Below, piece after piece: positions 63,436 to 64,000 of a stretch of 64,000 bases of DNA. The position numbers and the translations under genes were made by a program. The notes beneath the pieces are model-generated. The model was not told where the DNA came from and made no database searches. It saw only the letters and a list, made by a program, of their open reading frames with translations. The DNA comes from Streptomyces sp. NBC_00690. GTDB taxonomy: Bacteria; Actinomycetota; Actinomycetes; Streptomycetales; Streptomycetaceae. The DNA is taken from assembly GCF_036226685.1 (NCBI RefSeq), contig NZ_CP109009.1:4712001-4776000 (forward strand). Direction: 5' to 3'. Within the stretch, counting starts at the first letter, position 1, and every line of letters starts with the position of its first letter.

Positions 63436-64000
63436 CGGGGCGCCGTCCGACCGGTCCGCTCATCGGCGTAATGGCGCAGGAAGAGTTCTTCCAGGGTGGG
63501 CGGGCTGCTGGTCAGCGACCGTACGCCGGCGTCGGTGAGGGAGCGCAGAACGGTGTCGAGCTGGTCGGTTTCGACCTGGAGCGTGATGTGGTGGCCCCGG
63601 ACGTCGAGGTCGTGGACGCCGCTGAGCCGGTCCAGTCCGCTGGGTGCGGTGGCCAACTCGGCCGTGATGCTGGTGCGGGTGAGACGGCGCAGTGTGCTGA
63701 GCGAACCGGTCTCCACCCGCTCGCCCTGCCGGATGATGCTGACCCGGTCGCAGAGGCTCTCCACCTCGCTGAGGATGTGCGAGGAGAGCAGGACGGTCCG
63801 TCCGCGGTCGCGTTCCTCGCTCACGCAGTGCTGGAAGACCTCCTCCATCAGCGGGTCGAGTCCTGAGGTGGGTTCGTCGAGGATCAGCAGATCCACATCG
63901 GAGGCGAAGGCGGCGATCAGGGCGACCTTCTGGCGGTTCCCCTTGGAGTAGGTCCGCCCCTTCTTCGTGGGGTCGAGTTCGAACCGCTCGATCAGTGCGG
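63432..64000 (-). CDS. ABC transporter ATP-binding protein, C-terminal part, cut by window edge
   Basis: The frame enters from the right edge. Visible are [20 protein letters not shown] (the signature loop, here S-K-G-N instead of LSGGQ), [15 protein letters not shown] (Walker B, D-loop), and [20 protein letters not shown] (switch His). A C-terminal domain of 85 residues ends in [15 protein letters not shown], as in DrrA/CcmA-type exporters. Walker A is outside the window. It energises the adjacent permease. Confidence 0.93.
   Translation of the reverse strand, partial: ALIERFELDPTKKGRTYSKGNRQKVALIAAFASDVDLLILDEPTSGLDPLMEEVFQHCVSEERDRGRTVLLSSHILSEVESLCDRVSIIRQGERVETGSLSTLRRLTRTSITAELATAPSGLDRLSGVHDLDVRGHHITLQVETDQLDTVLRSLTDAGVRSLTSSPPTLEELFLRHYADERTGRTAPR

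Overview
The window is high-GC actinobacterial DNA, almost certainly from a Streptomyces chromosome. The evidence is very GC-rich third codon positions, frequent GTG/TTG starts, HspR-type HAIR operators, a rare TTA codon in a regulator, and a dcd / dnaK-grpE-dnaJ-hspR / clpB / fba / kynA-kynU order that resembles, as I remember it, the core of the S. coelicolor chromosome.

The left third (1-20.7 kb) is accessory DNA ending at a tRNA-Gly(CCC) gene. It starts with a truncated AlbA_2-type gene and an integrase relic. Next comes a compact class I lanthipeptide operon of the FxLD type on the minus strand (about 1.2-7.9 kb): PIMT-like methyltransferase, precursor, LanB, LanC and a separate SpaB_C protein. 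It is preceded by an endonuclease/exonuclease/phosphatase-family gene and a short coupled ORF. A regulatory group follows (RsbW-like ATPase, TTA-containing XRE regulator, APH-like kinase). From about 13 to 20.7 kb lies an integrative mobilizable element. It carries relaxase, MobC, a DnaC-like ATPase, a replisome-organiser-like protein, excisionase and a tyrosine integrase whose gene abuts the 3' end of the tRNA gene. It has no recognisable TraB/FtsK translocase. Two non-coding stretches inside it (15.95-16.3 kb and 17.95-18.9 kb) are full of repeats and palindromes and are the best candidates for oriT and a replication origin.

The rest (20.7-64 kb) reads as conserved core. It contains dcd, a phosphoribosyltransferase, a Yip1 membrane protein, an FG-GAP lipoprotein, a large EtfD-like membrane Fe-S oxidoreductase and a shortened sugar transferase. 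The HspR-controlled dnaK-grpE-dnaJ-hspR operon and clpB follow, each preceded by HAIR sites. Between them is a small accessory locus: a LuxR-type regulator divergent from a secreted peptide with three EPSW-like repeats and a Rieske-like protein without cluster ligands. Further right are a YbjN protein, a membrane glycosyltransferase, two MarR regulators with an SDR enzyme, an aminotransferase, a Gly/Ser/Cys-rich membrane protein, a spermidine-synthase-like membrane protein, aldose epimerase, pyrE, fbaA, an MFS exporter, a kynurenine-pathway set (tryptophan dioxygenase, kynureninase, formamidase-like hydrolase), a two-component system, a P450 and an ABC exporter cut by the right edge.

All calls come from reading the sequence and from recalled family motifs. 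No database search was run.
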